Counted from the stretch's first letter, positions 1 to 7,329 are shown. The stretch: 13,189 nt of DNA from SKVL01 sp051745565 (GCA_051745565.1 JBNJEF010000018.1:1-13189), one strand, 5' to 3'. Numbers and translations are program-made. Notes: generated from the sequence alone by a model not told the origin.

Positions 1-90
1 TTCTTCTCCTTTTTCTCCTCTTTCTATGATAGCTATGCCGAGTCTTTCGTAGCCCGGATCTATTCCTATGATCTTCGTTTTATGAAGCAT
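1..90 (-). CDS. ruvC: Holliday junction endonuclease RuvC, N-terminal fragment
   Basis: Only the first 30 codons are inside the window, and the gene runs off the left edge. The visible protein starts MLHKTKIIGIDPGYERLGIA, which is the first beta hairpin of the RuvC/RNase H-like fold. Asp11 in the GIDPG motif matches the first of the four acidic, metal-binding catalytic residues known in RuvC. RuvC cuts Holliday junctions that RuvAB has branch-migrated. The ATG overlaps the last 11 bases of yebC, and I see no ribosome binding site, so translation is probably coupled to yebC. Together with ruvB just upstream and ruvA at 10150-10719, the whole RuvABC set is encoded in this window, but in two separate places. 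The assignment rests on a short but diagnostic stretch. Confidence 0.85.
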   Translation of the reverse strand, partial: MLHKTKIIGIDPGYERLGIAIIERGEKGEE

Positions 91-610
91 TATTATATGT
101 TGCTAGAACGTCATCGTTATCTTCCAGGTCGTTTATAACTGCTGACATTTTTTCTTTGCCTTTTTCAGATATATCTATAGAATTTATTACTTCATAACCG
201 TCTTCTTTCTTTTCAAACGCCCAAGCAGCCGAACCGGGTTGGGCCATTTCCATTTGATGTTTGGAAAGAGTACTTTTTATTTCTGCCGATGTTCTGTTTC
301 TGTTATCTGTTAATCCTTCTATTATAATAGCCACACCTTCCGGTCCGTAAGTTTCGTATATGACTGTTTCCATACCATCGGATCCGGTCTGTTGTGCCTT
401 TTTTATAGCTCTTTCTATGGCGTCATTGGGCATATTTACTGATTTAGCTTGCTCTATTGCTTTTTTCACTCCGGCGCTTTCTCTGTCTCCTCCTGCCTTT
501 TTAACCTCTGTGGTTATAAGTTTGGAAAGTTTAGAGAACTGTTTACTTTTTTGAGCATCGCTAGCTGCCTTTTTGTGTTTAACTTTAGACCATTTGTTGT
601 GTCCTGACAT
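80..610 (-). CDS. yebC: YebC/TACO1-family protein lacking the inserted middle domain
   Basis: The protein has 176 residues, against roughly 240-250 in the usual family. The N-terminal domain is typical: it starts MSGHNKWSKVKHKKAA, with GGDRES and the NMPNDAIERAIKKA helix near residues 59-72. The start of the second domain is also clear (METVIYETYGPEGVAIIIEG, then TDNRNRT). After GSAAWAFEKKEDGYEVI the sequence jumps directly to the family's C-terminal segment (DLEDNDDVLATYNN). About 65-70 residues that normally lie between them, the inserted third domain, are missing. YebC/TACO1 proteins were first described as transcription regulators and are now linked to translation of difficult peptide stretches on the ribosome. 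The gene lies 12 bp downstream of ruvB and overlaps ruvC. No Shine-Dalgarno site is visible upstream of the ATG. Family assignment is firm; whether the shortened form keeps the full role is unknown. Confidence 0.92.
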   Translation of the reverse strand: MSGHNKWSKVKHKKAASDAQKSKQFSKLSKLITTEVKKAGGDRESAGVKKAIEQAKSVNMPNDAIERAIKKAQQTGSDGMETVIYETYGPEGVAIIIEGLTDNRNRTSAEIKSTLSKHQMEMAQPGSAAWAFEKKEDGYEVINSIDISEKGKEKMSAVINDLEDNDDVLATYNNAS

Positions 611-622
611 ATTTATATTTTT

Positions 623-1633
623 TTAAAATAAACTGTTATCTTCTTTTTTACTTCCAAGGTGTTCATAGGCCTTGGGGGTGACAACTCTTCCTCTAGGTGT
701 TCTCTCAAGTAGGCCTAACTGTATAAGATAAGGCTCATTATATTCTTCAAGAGTTCCTTGATCTTCCGATAAAGAAGCTGCGATAGTGTTCAACCCAACC
801 GGTCCGCCGTTAAAGTTATCAATAACAGTTTCAAGCATCAACCTGTCTGCTTTGGTTAAGCCTAGTCCGTCAACACCCAAAAGAGAAAATACCTTTTCGG
901 TGGTGTCTTTATCTATAATATTTTTTTTATTTATTTGCGCCAGATCTCTACATCTTTTTAATAAGTAGTTCGCGGATCTTGGTGTAAAACGGCTTCTTAC
1001 CGCTATTTCTTTTATACTTTCTTTTTCTATTTCTATATTTAATACTTTAGAAGATCTTTTCAGTATCTCTCCTATTTCTTCTTCCGTATAGAATTCCAGT
1101 TTAAAAACGCCACCGGAGAAACGGCTCCTGAGAGGGGAGGAGATCAATGATATTCTTGTTGTGGCCGCTATAAGAGTAAAAGGAGGCAGTTCCAACTGTA
1201 TGGTTCTAGCGGAAGGACCCTTGCCTATTATTATATCCAAGAAACCTGATTCCATTGCCGGATAGAGTACTTCCTCCACACTTTTGTTTAATCTGTGTAC
1301 TTCGTCTATGAAAAGTATATCTCTCGGAGAAAGGTTGGTTATAACGGAAGCAAGATCTCCCACTTTTTCAATAGCAGGACCGGAGGTTATTTTTATTTGA
1401 TTACCTGTCTCTTTTGCTATTAAATGCGTTAAGGTTGTTTTTCCAAGACCCGGCGGACCGTAAAAAAGAAGATGTTCGGGTGACTGATCTCTCTCGGCGG
1501 CCGCTTTTATAAGAATGGACAGGTTCTCTTTTATTGCTTCTTGGCCTATATAATCATCCCACTTCTCTGGTCTTAGTGTTGAATCCAATGACTGGCCTTT
1601 ATCTGTGCTCAGGTTATTATTTTTTCTTGACAT
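623..1633 (-). CDS. ruvB: Holliday junction branch migration ATPase RuvB
   Basis: RuvB is the hexameric AAA+ motor that drives branch migration of Holliday junctions with RuvA. I chose the ATG at 1633, giving 336 residues, the usual family length. The longer reading to 1669 would need a TTG start and adds 12 residues without similarity to RuvB. Visible motifs are the Walker A loop GPPGLGKTT (about residues 57-65), Walker B LFIDEVHRL (about 105-113), sensor 1 IAATTR, and the arginine-finger region PLRSRF. The C-terminal winged helix that binds DNA is intact (GGPVGLNTIAASL, then LGLLERTPRGRVVT). It is the first gene of the ruvB-yebC-ruvC cluster. The upstream gap contains a palindrome at 1662-1692 and a larger hairpin element. 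There is no Shine-Dalgarno site before the ATG. Confidence 0.97.
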   Translation of the reverse strand: MSRKNNNLSTDKGQSLDSTLRPEKWDDYIGQEAIKENLSILIKAAAERDQSPEHLLFYGPPGLGKTTLTHLIAKETGNQIKITSGPAIEKVGDLASVITNLSPRDILFIDEVHRLNKSVEEVLYPAMESGFLDIIIGKGPSARTIQLELPPFTLIAATTRISLISSPLRSRFSGGVFKLEFYTEEEIGEILKRSSKVLNIEIEKESIKEIAVRSRFTPRSANYLLKRCRDLAQINKKNIIDKDTTEKVFSLLGVDGLGLTKADRLMLETVIDNFNGGPVGLNTIAASLSEDQGTLEEYNEPYLIQLGLLERTPRGRVVTPKAYEHLGSKKEDNSLF

Positions 1634-1661
1634 GGTTATTTTAATGTGATATTCTTTAAAT

Positions 1662-1692
1662 ATTGACAAAAAAGCTAATATGTTTTGTCAAT
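1662..1692. repeat. 10-bp perfect inverted repeat upstream of ruvB
   Basis: ATTGACAAAA at 1662-1671 is mirrored exactly by TTTTGTCAAT at 1683-1692, with an 11-bp spacer. It lies 28 bp before the ruvB ATG. Each arm contains a -35-like TTGACA or its complement, but I find no well-spaced -10 partner. It could be an operator for a dimeric regulator of ruvB or a weak hairpin in the 5' leader. The repeat is directly visible; its function is inferred. Confidence 0.7.
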
Positions 1693-1706
1693 TTTGATGA
1701 TCATTC

Positions 1707-1870
1707 AAAAAAGAATATCATAATTCCGAAAATTACATCTCCAAGCAATTCTTTTAATGGCACGGTTTCATCCGAGGACATCCTGGAGTGATCTGGGGTT
1801 ATCCTTAGGGTGTTACCTAAAGCTAAATCTCTTGCTTGGAGATGTAAGATTCGGAAAAAGAAGAACACTT
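1707..1870 (-). ncRNA. Candidate structured small RNA between pilB and ruvB
   Basis: Read on the minus strand, a promoter-like pair at 1876-1904 would start RNA near 1869. The RNA would contain the 133-nt hairpin element at 1724-1856 and reach a run of six U at 1712-1707. Inside the 25-base closing arms are two hairpins. One, at 1803-1822, has arms CTTTAGG and CCTAAGG around a 6-nt loop. The other, at 1768-1791, is a 9-bp stem with two single-base bulges. The first hairpin has a G-U pair on the minus strand that would be an A-C mismatch on the plus strand, which favours a minus-strand RNA. The layout of a long terminal stem around an open middle is loosely like 6S RNA, but I cannot match 6S consensus bases. 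A structured 5' leader of ruvB or a miniature transposable element are the alternatives. Confidence 0.35.
1724..1856. repeat. 133-bp element closed by 25-base inverted arms
   Basis: The arms at 1724-1748 and 1832-1856 are complementary at 23 of 25 positions; the two mismatches lie side by side. The loop between them is 83 bases and contains further hairpins. No target-site duplication is evident at the edges, so a transposable element is not supported directly. No other copy is visible in this window. Confidence 0.85.
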
Positions 1871-1875
1871 CATTT

Positions 1876-1904
1876 ATTATTACTTAAACAGATAATATCT
1901 GCAA
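1876..1904 (-). promoter_or_regulatory. Possible promoter for the 1707-1870 RNA
   Basis: On the minus strand a TTGCAG hexamer (1904-1899) is followed after 17 bp by AATAAT (1881-1876). The -10 matches consensus at five of six positions, while the -35 matches only at TTG. It lies just after the pilB stop codon. In AT-rich DNA such matches arise often by chance. Confidence 0.3.
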
Positions 1905-1912
1905 ACTTAAGA

Positions 1913-3586
1913 TCATTGAAGAGCCACTATTCCGGATATTTCCTTAAAAGAAGTTATTCCCTCAAGTACTTTAAGAACACAGTCCTGTCTCATATCGGGT
2001 ATACCTTGTCCTCTGGCCGCTTTTTTAATATCTCTCTCGCTGGGGTTATTTATAACAACTTTTTCAATATTCTCATCCATTCTAATGGCTTCAAAAACCC
2101 CGGTTCTACCTTTATACCCCATTCCATGACACTTTTCACATCCTACCGGGTCAAAAACATTGGCGTCTTCCAGTATTTCCAGGATCAACCTGTATCCTAG
2201 GGGTTCAAGTATTGAATGAAATATCTCTTTTTCATTTCTTTCTATTTTTCTTTCCCTTTTACATTCAGGGCATAGTTTTCTTACTAATCTTTGAGCCATA
2301 GATAAATTAACGGCCGAACTTAATGTTTTATCATTAATACCTAGATCTATAAGTCGGGGAAATGTTCCTGCTGCGTTATTCGTGTGCAAGGTGGAGAAAA
2401 CCAAGTGCCCCGTTAATGCGGCGTTAACCGCAATTTCTGCCGTTTCTTCATCTCTTATCTCTCCCACCATTATAACATCCGGGTCCTGTCTTAATGCGGA
2501 ACGAAGCCCTTCCGAGAAGGTATATCCTTTTTTGCTGTTGGTTTGAGTTTGAACAATGCCTTCAAGATGGTATTCAACCGGATTTTCAATGGTCAGTATC
2601 TTTTTCTCCGGATCATATATTTTTTTCAAAGAAGCATATAAAGTTGTGGTCTTTCCTGATCCTGTAGGACCGGTGGTAAGTATCATTCCGTTGGGTTTGT
2701 GGATCTCTTCCAGGAAAACATTGAACATTCTATTTCTCATCCCCATTCCCTCAAGGGGAACGTTTATGTTATCCGGATCAAGTATTCGCAATACAATGGA
2801 TTCTCCATATGAACCCGGAATGATAGAGGTTCTCATTTCTATGCTTTTTTGGCTTATTTTAATACTGAATCTTCCGTCTTGAGCTTCATTTGCGACATTA
2901 AGTTTTAATCCGGACAAAAGTTTTACCCGGGAAAGTATTTTTGAGTAAATTTTAGGGGGGATAAATGATATGTCTATCAATGAACCATCTATTCGGTACC
3001 TTAACCTAAGGTCGTTTTCTTTTGGTTCAAAGTGAATATCAGAGGCTCCCAAGGAAAGGGCGCCGGCTAATACCAATTCCAATATGGAAGATGTGTCAGC
3101 GAAACTTTTTCCACCGGTCATTTCTTTAACTTGTTCTTTTATATCTTCGGTTTTTTTTAACTGTTTTCTGTATTTTGATATGGATTCTTCCGATATATCA
3201 AAAGATCCCGCCTCTTTTTCTTTTATGTACTTTATGTCCTCATAAATTTTCCAGGCATATTCAAGACTTTTTTCCGAGACCACGAATATCTCGGGTTTAA
3301 ATCCTCTATCTTTAAGGTCTTTTATTATTTCACGTGTTTTTTCATATTTCGGAGAGAGAACAGCTATTTTGATATTTTTGTTTACTTTGTCAAAAACGAC
3401 GAGATGACCCTCTCGCGCCTCTTCTTCCGGGATCAGGGATACCGCTCTATTTTTTATGAAAACCGTTGACAGATCGGCGTAACTGAGTCCGTTTTTATCC
3501 GCCAACCTTTTAGCCAAGTGTTCTTGTTCGCGAGTTCTGAAACTGTCTAATTTATCTTCTCTCGCTTCTTTATCAAAATTGTTCAT
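1913..3586 (-). CDS. pilB: Type IV pilus extension ATPase PilB (GspE/PulE family)
   Basis: This 557-residue cytoplasmic ATPase should power assembly of type IV pili by driving pilin out of the membrane. The N-terminal third is a GspE/PilB N-domain (EQEHLAKRLADKNGLSYADL onward). The core then shows ASDIHFEP, Walker A GPTGSGKTTT near residues 303-312, the Asp-box TIENPVEY, Walker B DPDVIMVGEIRD near 366-377, and the His-box FSTLHTN. A zinc-binding pair follows, CPEC near 438 and CEKCHGMGYKGRTG near 480, as expected for PilB. The length is normal. It diverges from tsaE across a 94-bp gap. The ATG is preceded by an extended -10 box only 6 bp upstream, so the mRNA is probably leaderless. No pilin, PilC or PilT gene is in the window. 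PilB is preferred over GspE because this lineage is known for type IV pili; the families overlap. Confidence 0.93.
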   Translation of the reverse strand: MNNFDKEAREDKLDSFRTREQEHLAKRLADKNGLSYADLSTVFIKNRAVSLIPEEEAREGHLVVFDKVNKNIKIAVLSPKYEKTREIIKDLKDRGFKPEIFVVSEKSLEYAWKIYEDIKYIKEKEAGSFDISEESISKYRKQLKKTEDIKEQVKEMTGGKSFADTSSILELVLAGALSLGASDIHFEPKENDLRLRYRIDGSLIDISFIPPKIYSKILSRVKLLSGLKLNVANEAQDGRFSIKISQKSIEMRTSIIPGSYGESIVLRILDPDNINVPLEGMGMRNRMFNVFLEEIHKPNGMILTTGPTGSGKTTTLYASLKKIYDPEKKILTIENPVEYHLEGIVQTQTNSKKGYTFSEGLRSALRQDPDVIMVGEIRDEETAEIAVNAALTGHLVFSTLHTNNAAGTFPRLIDLGINDKTLSSAVNLSMAQRLVRKLCPECKRERKIERNEKEIFHSILEPLGYRLILEILEDANVFDPVGCEKCHGMGYKGRTGVFEAIRMDENIEKVVINNPSERDIKKAARGQGIPDMRQDCVLKVLEGITSFKEISGIVALQ

Positions 3587-3592
3587 AGTTTA

Positions 3593-3601
3593 ATTTTAAC
3601 A
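3593..3601 (-). promoter_or_regulatory. Extended -10 promoter of pilB, leaderless start
   Basis: On the minus strand TGTTAAAAT (TGn plus TAAAAT) ends 6 bp before the pilB ATG. A start site about 7 bp downstream of the -10 would fall on the ATG itself, giving a leaderless message. A weak TTATAT lies 17 bp upstream as a possible -35. Confidence 0.55.
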
Positions 3602-3665
3602 GTTTTTCTTTATTTATATAAGAGCTGAATTAATTTTCTCGGGAATACCCTATGGGGCAAGGTTT

Positions 3666-3674
3666 TGTTACAAT
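3666..3674 (+). promoter_or_regulatory. Extended -10 promoter of the tsaE-polA-holA operon, leaderless start
   Basis: TGTTACAAT ends 6 bp before the tsaE ATG, the same arrangement as at pilB on the opposite strand. Transcription would begin at or next to the A of the start codon. No good -35 hexamer is visible, which is common for extended -10 promoters. Confidence 0.55.
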
Positions 3675-3680
3675 AAAGAG

Positions 3681-4142
3681 ATGGAAATAGTTACCGAAAG
3701 CGAAGAAGAGACCAGGGAGGCCGCAAAAGAGATACTCGGGAAGATAATAAACGGACAAACTCGCCATAAAGCTACCGTCCTCGCTCTTTTTGGAGATCTT
3801 GGAAGCGGGAAAACCGTTTTTGTAAAAGGAATATCTGAGGCCCTGGGGATTAAAGAAAGAGTGGTTAGTCCTACTTTTATTATTGAAAGACGTTATTCTG
3901 TTAATTATGAGAGATTTTCATTGCTCATCCATATTGATGCTTATAGACTTGAAAAAGGAGACGATCTAAGCGCGCTTAACTGGCGACAGGAACTGGAAAA
4001 GAAAGATCGGATAGTATGTTTGGAGTGGCCCGAGAATGTAAAAGAAGAACTACCCCGCGATATTTTCAGTGTATACTTCAGTGCACTTTCCAAAGAGAGG
4101 CGCTTAATAACATACAAAGATGGCCAAAAAAGAAAAAAATAA
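3681..4142 (+). CDS. tsaE: tRNA t6A biosynthesis ATPase TsaE
   Basis: TsaE is the small P-loop ATPase of the TsaB-TsaD-TsaE complex, which makes N6-threonylcarbamoyladenosine at position 37 of tRNAs reading ANN codons. The protein has 153 residues, normal for the family. It shows the P-loop GDLGSGKT at residues 38-45, the VSPTF switch-like motif, HIDAYRL, and the family's LEWPE motif near the C-terminus. tRNA-Lys(UUU), a known t6A-carrying tRNA, is encoded nearby, although that need not be meaningful. The start codon directly follows an extended -10 box, so the message is probably leaderless. The last 23 bases overlap the start of polA in another frame, which indicates co-transcription and coupled translation. 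Confidence 0.94.
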   Translation: MEIVTESEEETREAAKEILGKIINGQTRHKATVLALFGDLGSGKTVFVKGISEALGIKERVVSPTFIIERRYSVNYERFSLLIHIDAYRLEKGDDLSALNWRQELEKKDRIVCLEWPENVKEELPRDIFSVYFSALSKERRLITYKDGQKRKK

Positions 4143-6486
4143 TAAAAAAACTCTCGTTCTTCTTGATGCGCACGCGATAATCCATAGAGCATATCACGCT
4201 CTCCCCGGCTTTTCTTCTTCCAAGGGAGAGCCCACCGGCGCGCTCTATGGTCTCGTTAATATGATATTAAAAACCGTTAACGATATTGATCCCGATTTTA
4301 TGGTTGCTTGTTTTGATGTCCCCGAGCCGACTTACCGACATGAAGCATACGAAGATTACAAGGCCGGAAGAGGCAAGGCGGATGAATCACTTATAATTCA
4401 GCTAAAGAGAGCCAAGGACGTATTCAATGCTTTCGGTATTGATATATACGAAGCCCCCGGTTTTGAAGCTGATGATGTTATTGGAACGATCGCCAAAGAA
4501 ACTGAAAAAAATAAAGATCTATCCGTAGTGATAGCTTCCGGGGATATGGATACCTTACAGTTAGTGGAAAATGAAAGAGTTAGAGTTCTAACTCTAAGAA
4601 AAGGAATAAATGAAACCGCTTTATATAATGAAAAAGCTGTATATGAAAGATTCGGCTTTTCTCCCAAGTTGTTACCCGATTTTAAGGGATTAAGAGGAGA
4701 CCCGTCTGATAATATACCGGGGGTGCGAGGTATAGGAGAAAAAACGGCCGAAAAGTTAATAAAAGCTTTTGGTACTCTTGAAAATATACTTGAGAAAGTT
4801 GAGTCTGATCCCGATCTGATGAAAAAAGAAGGTATAAAAGAGAGAATCGTTGAACTTCTCAGGAACAACAGCGAAGAAGCAAAATTCTCTAAAATGCTTG
4901 CCACTATAAGAACCGATGCTCCTATTGATTTTTCTTTACCACAAAAGAGCTGGAAAGATAAAATAGATTCTGATAGCGTCACATCTATGTTTTCCGAGTT
5001 AGAATTCAGGAGCCTTGTAGAGCGTTTTAGAAAAACGGTTGGTCTTGAGAAGAAAAAGGGGAGTAAAAAGAAAGAGATAAGTAAAGATAAGAAAAGAGAG
5101 TTGGCGGTCGCAACATGGCTTCTTAACTCAGAGATCACACAGCCCAAAGAAGAAGACATTACCAATTTCTTTAATTGCCATGATCTATCCGAGGCTTATG
5201 ATATCGCCATGAGATCACTGAAAGATAAGGGTTTGAAAGAGGTTTTTGAAAAAGTGGAAAAACCTTTTATTCCGGTAATAGATAAAATGCGAGGGCATGG
5301 TATAACCATTGATACCGAAGTATTAAGAAATATAAAAAAAGAATACGAAAAAGAATTGAAAGAAGAAGAAAAAAAGATATGGAAACAAGCCGGTAAGGAG
5401 TTCAATATAAACTCCCCGGTTCAGTTGGGCGAAGTCCTTTTTAAGGATCTGGGTCTTTCCATTAAAAATCATAAAAAAACCTCCACCGGTGCCAAATCAA
5501 CAAAAGAGTCGGAGCTTGTTAAGTTAAAAGACGAGCACCCTATCGTTGAAGAAATACTAAATTACAGGGAAATAGCAAAGATACTTTCTACCTATGTTGA
5601 CCCTGTTCTTTCTATGGTGGATAAGAATGGCAAACTATATGCCGAATTTGTACAGACCGGAACAACAACCGGAAGAATATCCTCAAATAATCCCAATTTA
5701 CAGAATATTCCCGTAAGTTCTGAAAAGGGAAGAAGAATTCGTGAGGCTTTTGTCGCGATGGATGGTCACACCTTAGTGGCTTTTGATTATTCTCAAATAG
5801 AACTTCGTGTCGCTGCTCTTCTCTCGGGAGACGAAAAACTACTCTCGGTTTTTAATGCAGGTGGTGATATTCACTCTGCGGTAGCCGCTGAAGTTTTCGG
5901 TGTTTCGGAAGAGGAAATAGATAGGGAAATGAGACGCAAGGCCAAGGTCATAAACTTCGGCATACTTTACGGAATGGGGGTGAATGCTCTGAAGCAAAAT
6001 TTGGGGACATCCCAAGCGGAGGCGCGTCAGTTCTTGGATAAGTACTTTGAGAGATTTTCCACTCTTTCTTCTTATATTGAAAAGATAAAAGAGAGCGCTC
6101 ACGAAAAGGGTTACACCACCACCCTTTATGGCCGGCGCCGATATGTGGCCGGATTGAACTCTCCCGTACCTTACATCAGAGCCGCGGCTGAGAGGGCGGC
6201 CGTAAACGCCCCTATACAGGGTACGGCGGCAGATATTATCAAAAGAGCGGCCGTCTTGATAAACGATCTTTTGGAAAAAGAAAAGAAAAGCGATAAAGCC
6301 TTTCCCATTATTCAGGTTCATGACGAGCTCATATTTGAGGTTGGTGATCAATTTTTGCTCGAATTCATACCTTCAGTAAAAAGAATAATGGAATCTTTCT
6401 TAGAAGAAGAAGGTCGCTCAAGTGTTCCTTTTAAGGTTGACGTTAAAACCGGAAAAAGCTGGGGTAAAATGGAGAAAAAGACCTAA
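4120..6486 (+). CDS. polA: DNA polymerase I lacking the proofreading domain
   Basis: The protein has 788 residues. The N-terminal 5' nuclease (about 1-295) is intact, with LLDAHAIIHRAYHAL, FEADDVIGTIA, ASGDMDTLQL and GLRGDPSDNIPGVRGIGEKT. The C-terminal polymerase is also intact. It carries motif A DYSQIELR near 556, the O-helix RRKAKVINFGILYGM near 605-620 with its Phe for dNTP binding, and motif C VHDEL near 733. Between them only about 44 residues separate LEFRSL from ATWLLNS, much of it a Lys-rich linker. The family's 3'-5' exonuclease fold and its DxE catalytic motif are absent, so proofreading must be lost. The segment is about 90 residues shorter than even the inactive exonuclease remnant of Taq polymerase. 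Its role is gap filling and primer removal in replication and repair. The start overlaps tsaE, and holA follows after 1 bp. Confidence 0.96.
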   Translation: MAKKEKNNKKTLVLLDAHAIIHRAYHALPGFSSSKGEPTGALYGLVNMILKTVNDIDPDFMVACFDVPEPTYRHEAYEDYKAGRGKADESLIIQLKRAKDVFNAFGIDIYEAPGFEADDVIGTIAKETEKNKDLSVVIASGDMDTLQLVENERVRVLTLRKGINETALYNEKAVYERFGFSPKLLPDFKGLRGDPSDNIPGVRGIGEKTAEKLIKAFGTLENILEKVESDPDLMKKEGIKERIVELLRNNSEEAKFSKMLATIRTDAPIDFSLPQKSWKDKIDSDSVTSMFSELEFRSLVERFRKTVGLEKKKGSKKKEISKDKKRELAVATWLLNSEITQPKEEDITNFFNCHDLSEAYDIAMRSLKDKGLKEVFEKVEKPFIPVIDKMRGHGITIDTEVLRNIKKEYEKELKEEEKKIWKQAGKEFNINSPVQLGEVLFKDLGLSIKNHKKTSTGAKSTKESELVKLKDEHPIVEEILNYREIAKILSTYVDPVLSMVDKNGKLYAEFVQTGTTTGRISSNNPNLQNIPVSSEKGRRIREAFVAMDGHTLVAFDYSQIELRVAALLSGDEKLLSVFNAGGDIHSAVAAEVFGVSEEEIDREMRRKAKVINFGILYGMGVNALKQNLGTSQAEARQFLDKYFERFSTLSSYIEKIKESAHEKGYTTTLYGRRRYVAGLNSPVPYIRAAAERAAVNAPIQGTAADIIKRAAVLINDLLEKEKKSDKAFPIIQVHDELIFEVGDQFLLEFIPSVKRIMESFLEEEGRSSVPFKVDVKTGKSWGKMEKKT

Positions 6487-6487
6487 T

Positions 6488-7201
6488 ATGATAATATATT
6501 TATACGGTAACGCTTTTGAAAAGCGAAGAAGGAAACTGAAAAAACTTTTGAGTGATCTTAAAAAGAAGCGCTCTAAGTCAGAGGTTTTTTTTGTTAATGA
6601 AGAAACTTTTGGCGTTGATCATATGGACGGTTTGCTTTATGGTAGAGGTCTGTTTGAGGAAAAACACATCATCGTTTTAACGGGTATTTTCAGGGACGAG
6701 GATGCCAAGAAATATATTTTAAAGAAATTACCGGATATGGAAAGCTCCGGACACGTTTTCTTTTTGGTGGAGGACTTTTTAACACACTCTCAGCATAAAA
6801 AGATACTGGACAGCTCTTATTTTTCCGAAGGTTTCCAACAAGGGGAGGTGAAAGAAGACGCTTTTAATATCTTTGCTTTAACCGATGCCATAGGTGAGAG
6901 AAAAGGACCCGTTGCCTGGAAGATATTCAATACGGCAATATTCAAGGGCAAAAGCCCGGAAGAGATACATGGTATTATCTTTTGGATGATAAAAAGCATA
7001 CAAGCTGCTAAAATATCAAAAACAGCTAAAGAAGCGGGAATGAAACCTTATCCTTTCAATAAAAGCCAAAAATTCTCCGGTAACTACTCTTCCGAAGAAC
7101 TTATGAGTATCTCGGAATCTCTTATATGTGCATTAGAGAAAGAAAGAAAAGGTAAACTGCCTTTACGTTTTTCCCTTGAGAGTATAATACTTTCTCTTTG
7201 A
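6488..7201 (+). CDS. holA: DNA polymerase III delta subunit (HolA-like clamp loader)
   Basis: I chose the ATG at 6488, one base after the polA stop, giving 237 residues. A longer reading would begin inside polA and adds residues unlike the family. The product fits a short HolA: it opens with MIIYLYGNAFEKRRRKLKKL, has LYGRGLFEEKHIIVL and FFLVEDFLT in the AAA+-like part, and has the characteristic FALTDAIGERKGPVAWKIF helical segment. It ends with a helical collar region (IIFWMIKSIQAAK). Delta opens the sliding clamp within the clamp loader. It does not hydrolyse ATP, which agrees with the lack of a P-loop. The usual length is about 330-340 residues, so this is a reduced version. It is the last gene of the tsaE-polA-holA operon. 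Confidence 0.72.
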   Translation: MIIYLYGNAFEKRRRKLKKLLSDLKKKRSKSEVFFVNEETFGVDHMDGLLYGRGLFEEKHIIVLTGIFRDEDAKKYILKKLPDMESSGHVFFLVEDFLTHSQHKKILDSSYFSEGFQQGEVKEDAFNIFALTDAIGERKGPVAWKIFNTAIFKGKSPEEIHGIIFWMIKSIQAAKISKTAKEAGMKPYPFNKSQKFSGNYSSEELMSISESLICALEKERKGKLPLRFSLESIILSL

Positions 7202-7221
7202 TCATTAGCGATATATTTTTG

Positions 7222-7294
7222 TCCGCCCACCAGGGTTCGAACCTGGGACCACCGGCTTAAAAGGCCGTTGCTCTACCAGCTGAGCTATGGGCGG
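7222..7294 (-). tRNA. tRNA-Lys (anticodon UUU)
   Basis: The 73-nt gene folds fully. The acceptor stem is CCGCCCA/TGGGCGG, and the D-arm is GCTC/GAGC with the GG-containing loop. The anticodon loop is CTTTTAA, giving anticodon TTT. The T-arm is CCAGG/CCTGG around TTCGAAC, and the discriminator is A. The outermost anticodon-stem pair is a mismatch (A-G). CCA is not encoded and must be added after transcription. Confidence 0.97.
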
Positions 7295-7300
7295 TTTGTG

Positions 7301-7329
7301 TTGATAAATGCAAAAAACAGAAGTATTCT
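7301..7329 (+). promoter_or_regulatory. Promoter of the SpoU-family methyltransferase gene
   Basis: TTGATA at 7301-7306 and TATTCT at 7324-7329 are separated by 17 bp, a good sigma-70-type match. The leader would be about 20 nt, longer than at the other promoters seen here. The -10 lies inside a perfect 17-bp dyad. Confidence 0.5.

Noticed and set aside
1701..1781. 26-residue minus-strand ORF (MSSDETVPLKELLGDVIFG...) inside the hairpin element
   Set aside because: The inverted arms encode a similar LLGDV string on both strands simply because they are complementary. It has no ribosome site and no known family.
1757..2200. 147-residue plus-strand open frame over the hairpin element and the pilB 3' end
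   Set aside because: Most of it lies antisense to the strongly conserved end of pilB and the composition is not protein-like. The start falls inside the inverted-repeat element.
4398..5165. 255-residue minus-strand open frame opposite polA
   Set aside because: It is an antisense shadow of the conserved 5' nuclease region and is rich in Ser/Leu/Phe as expected from reverse reading of Lys/Glu-rich codons.
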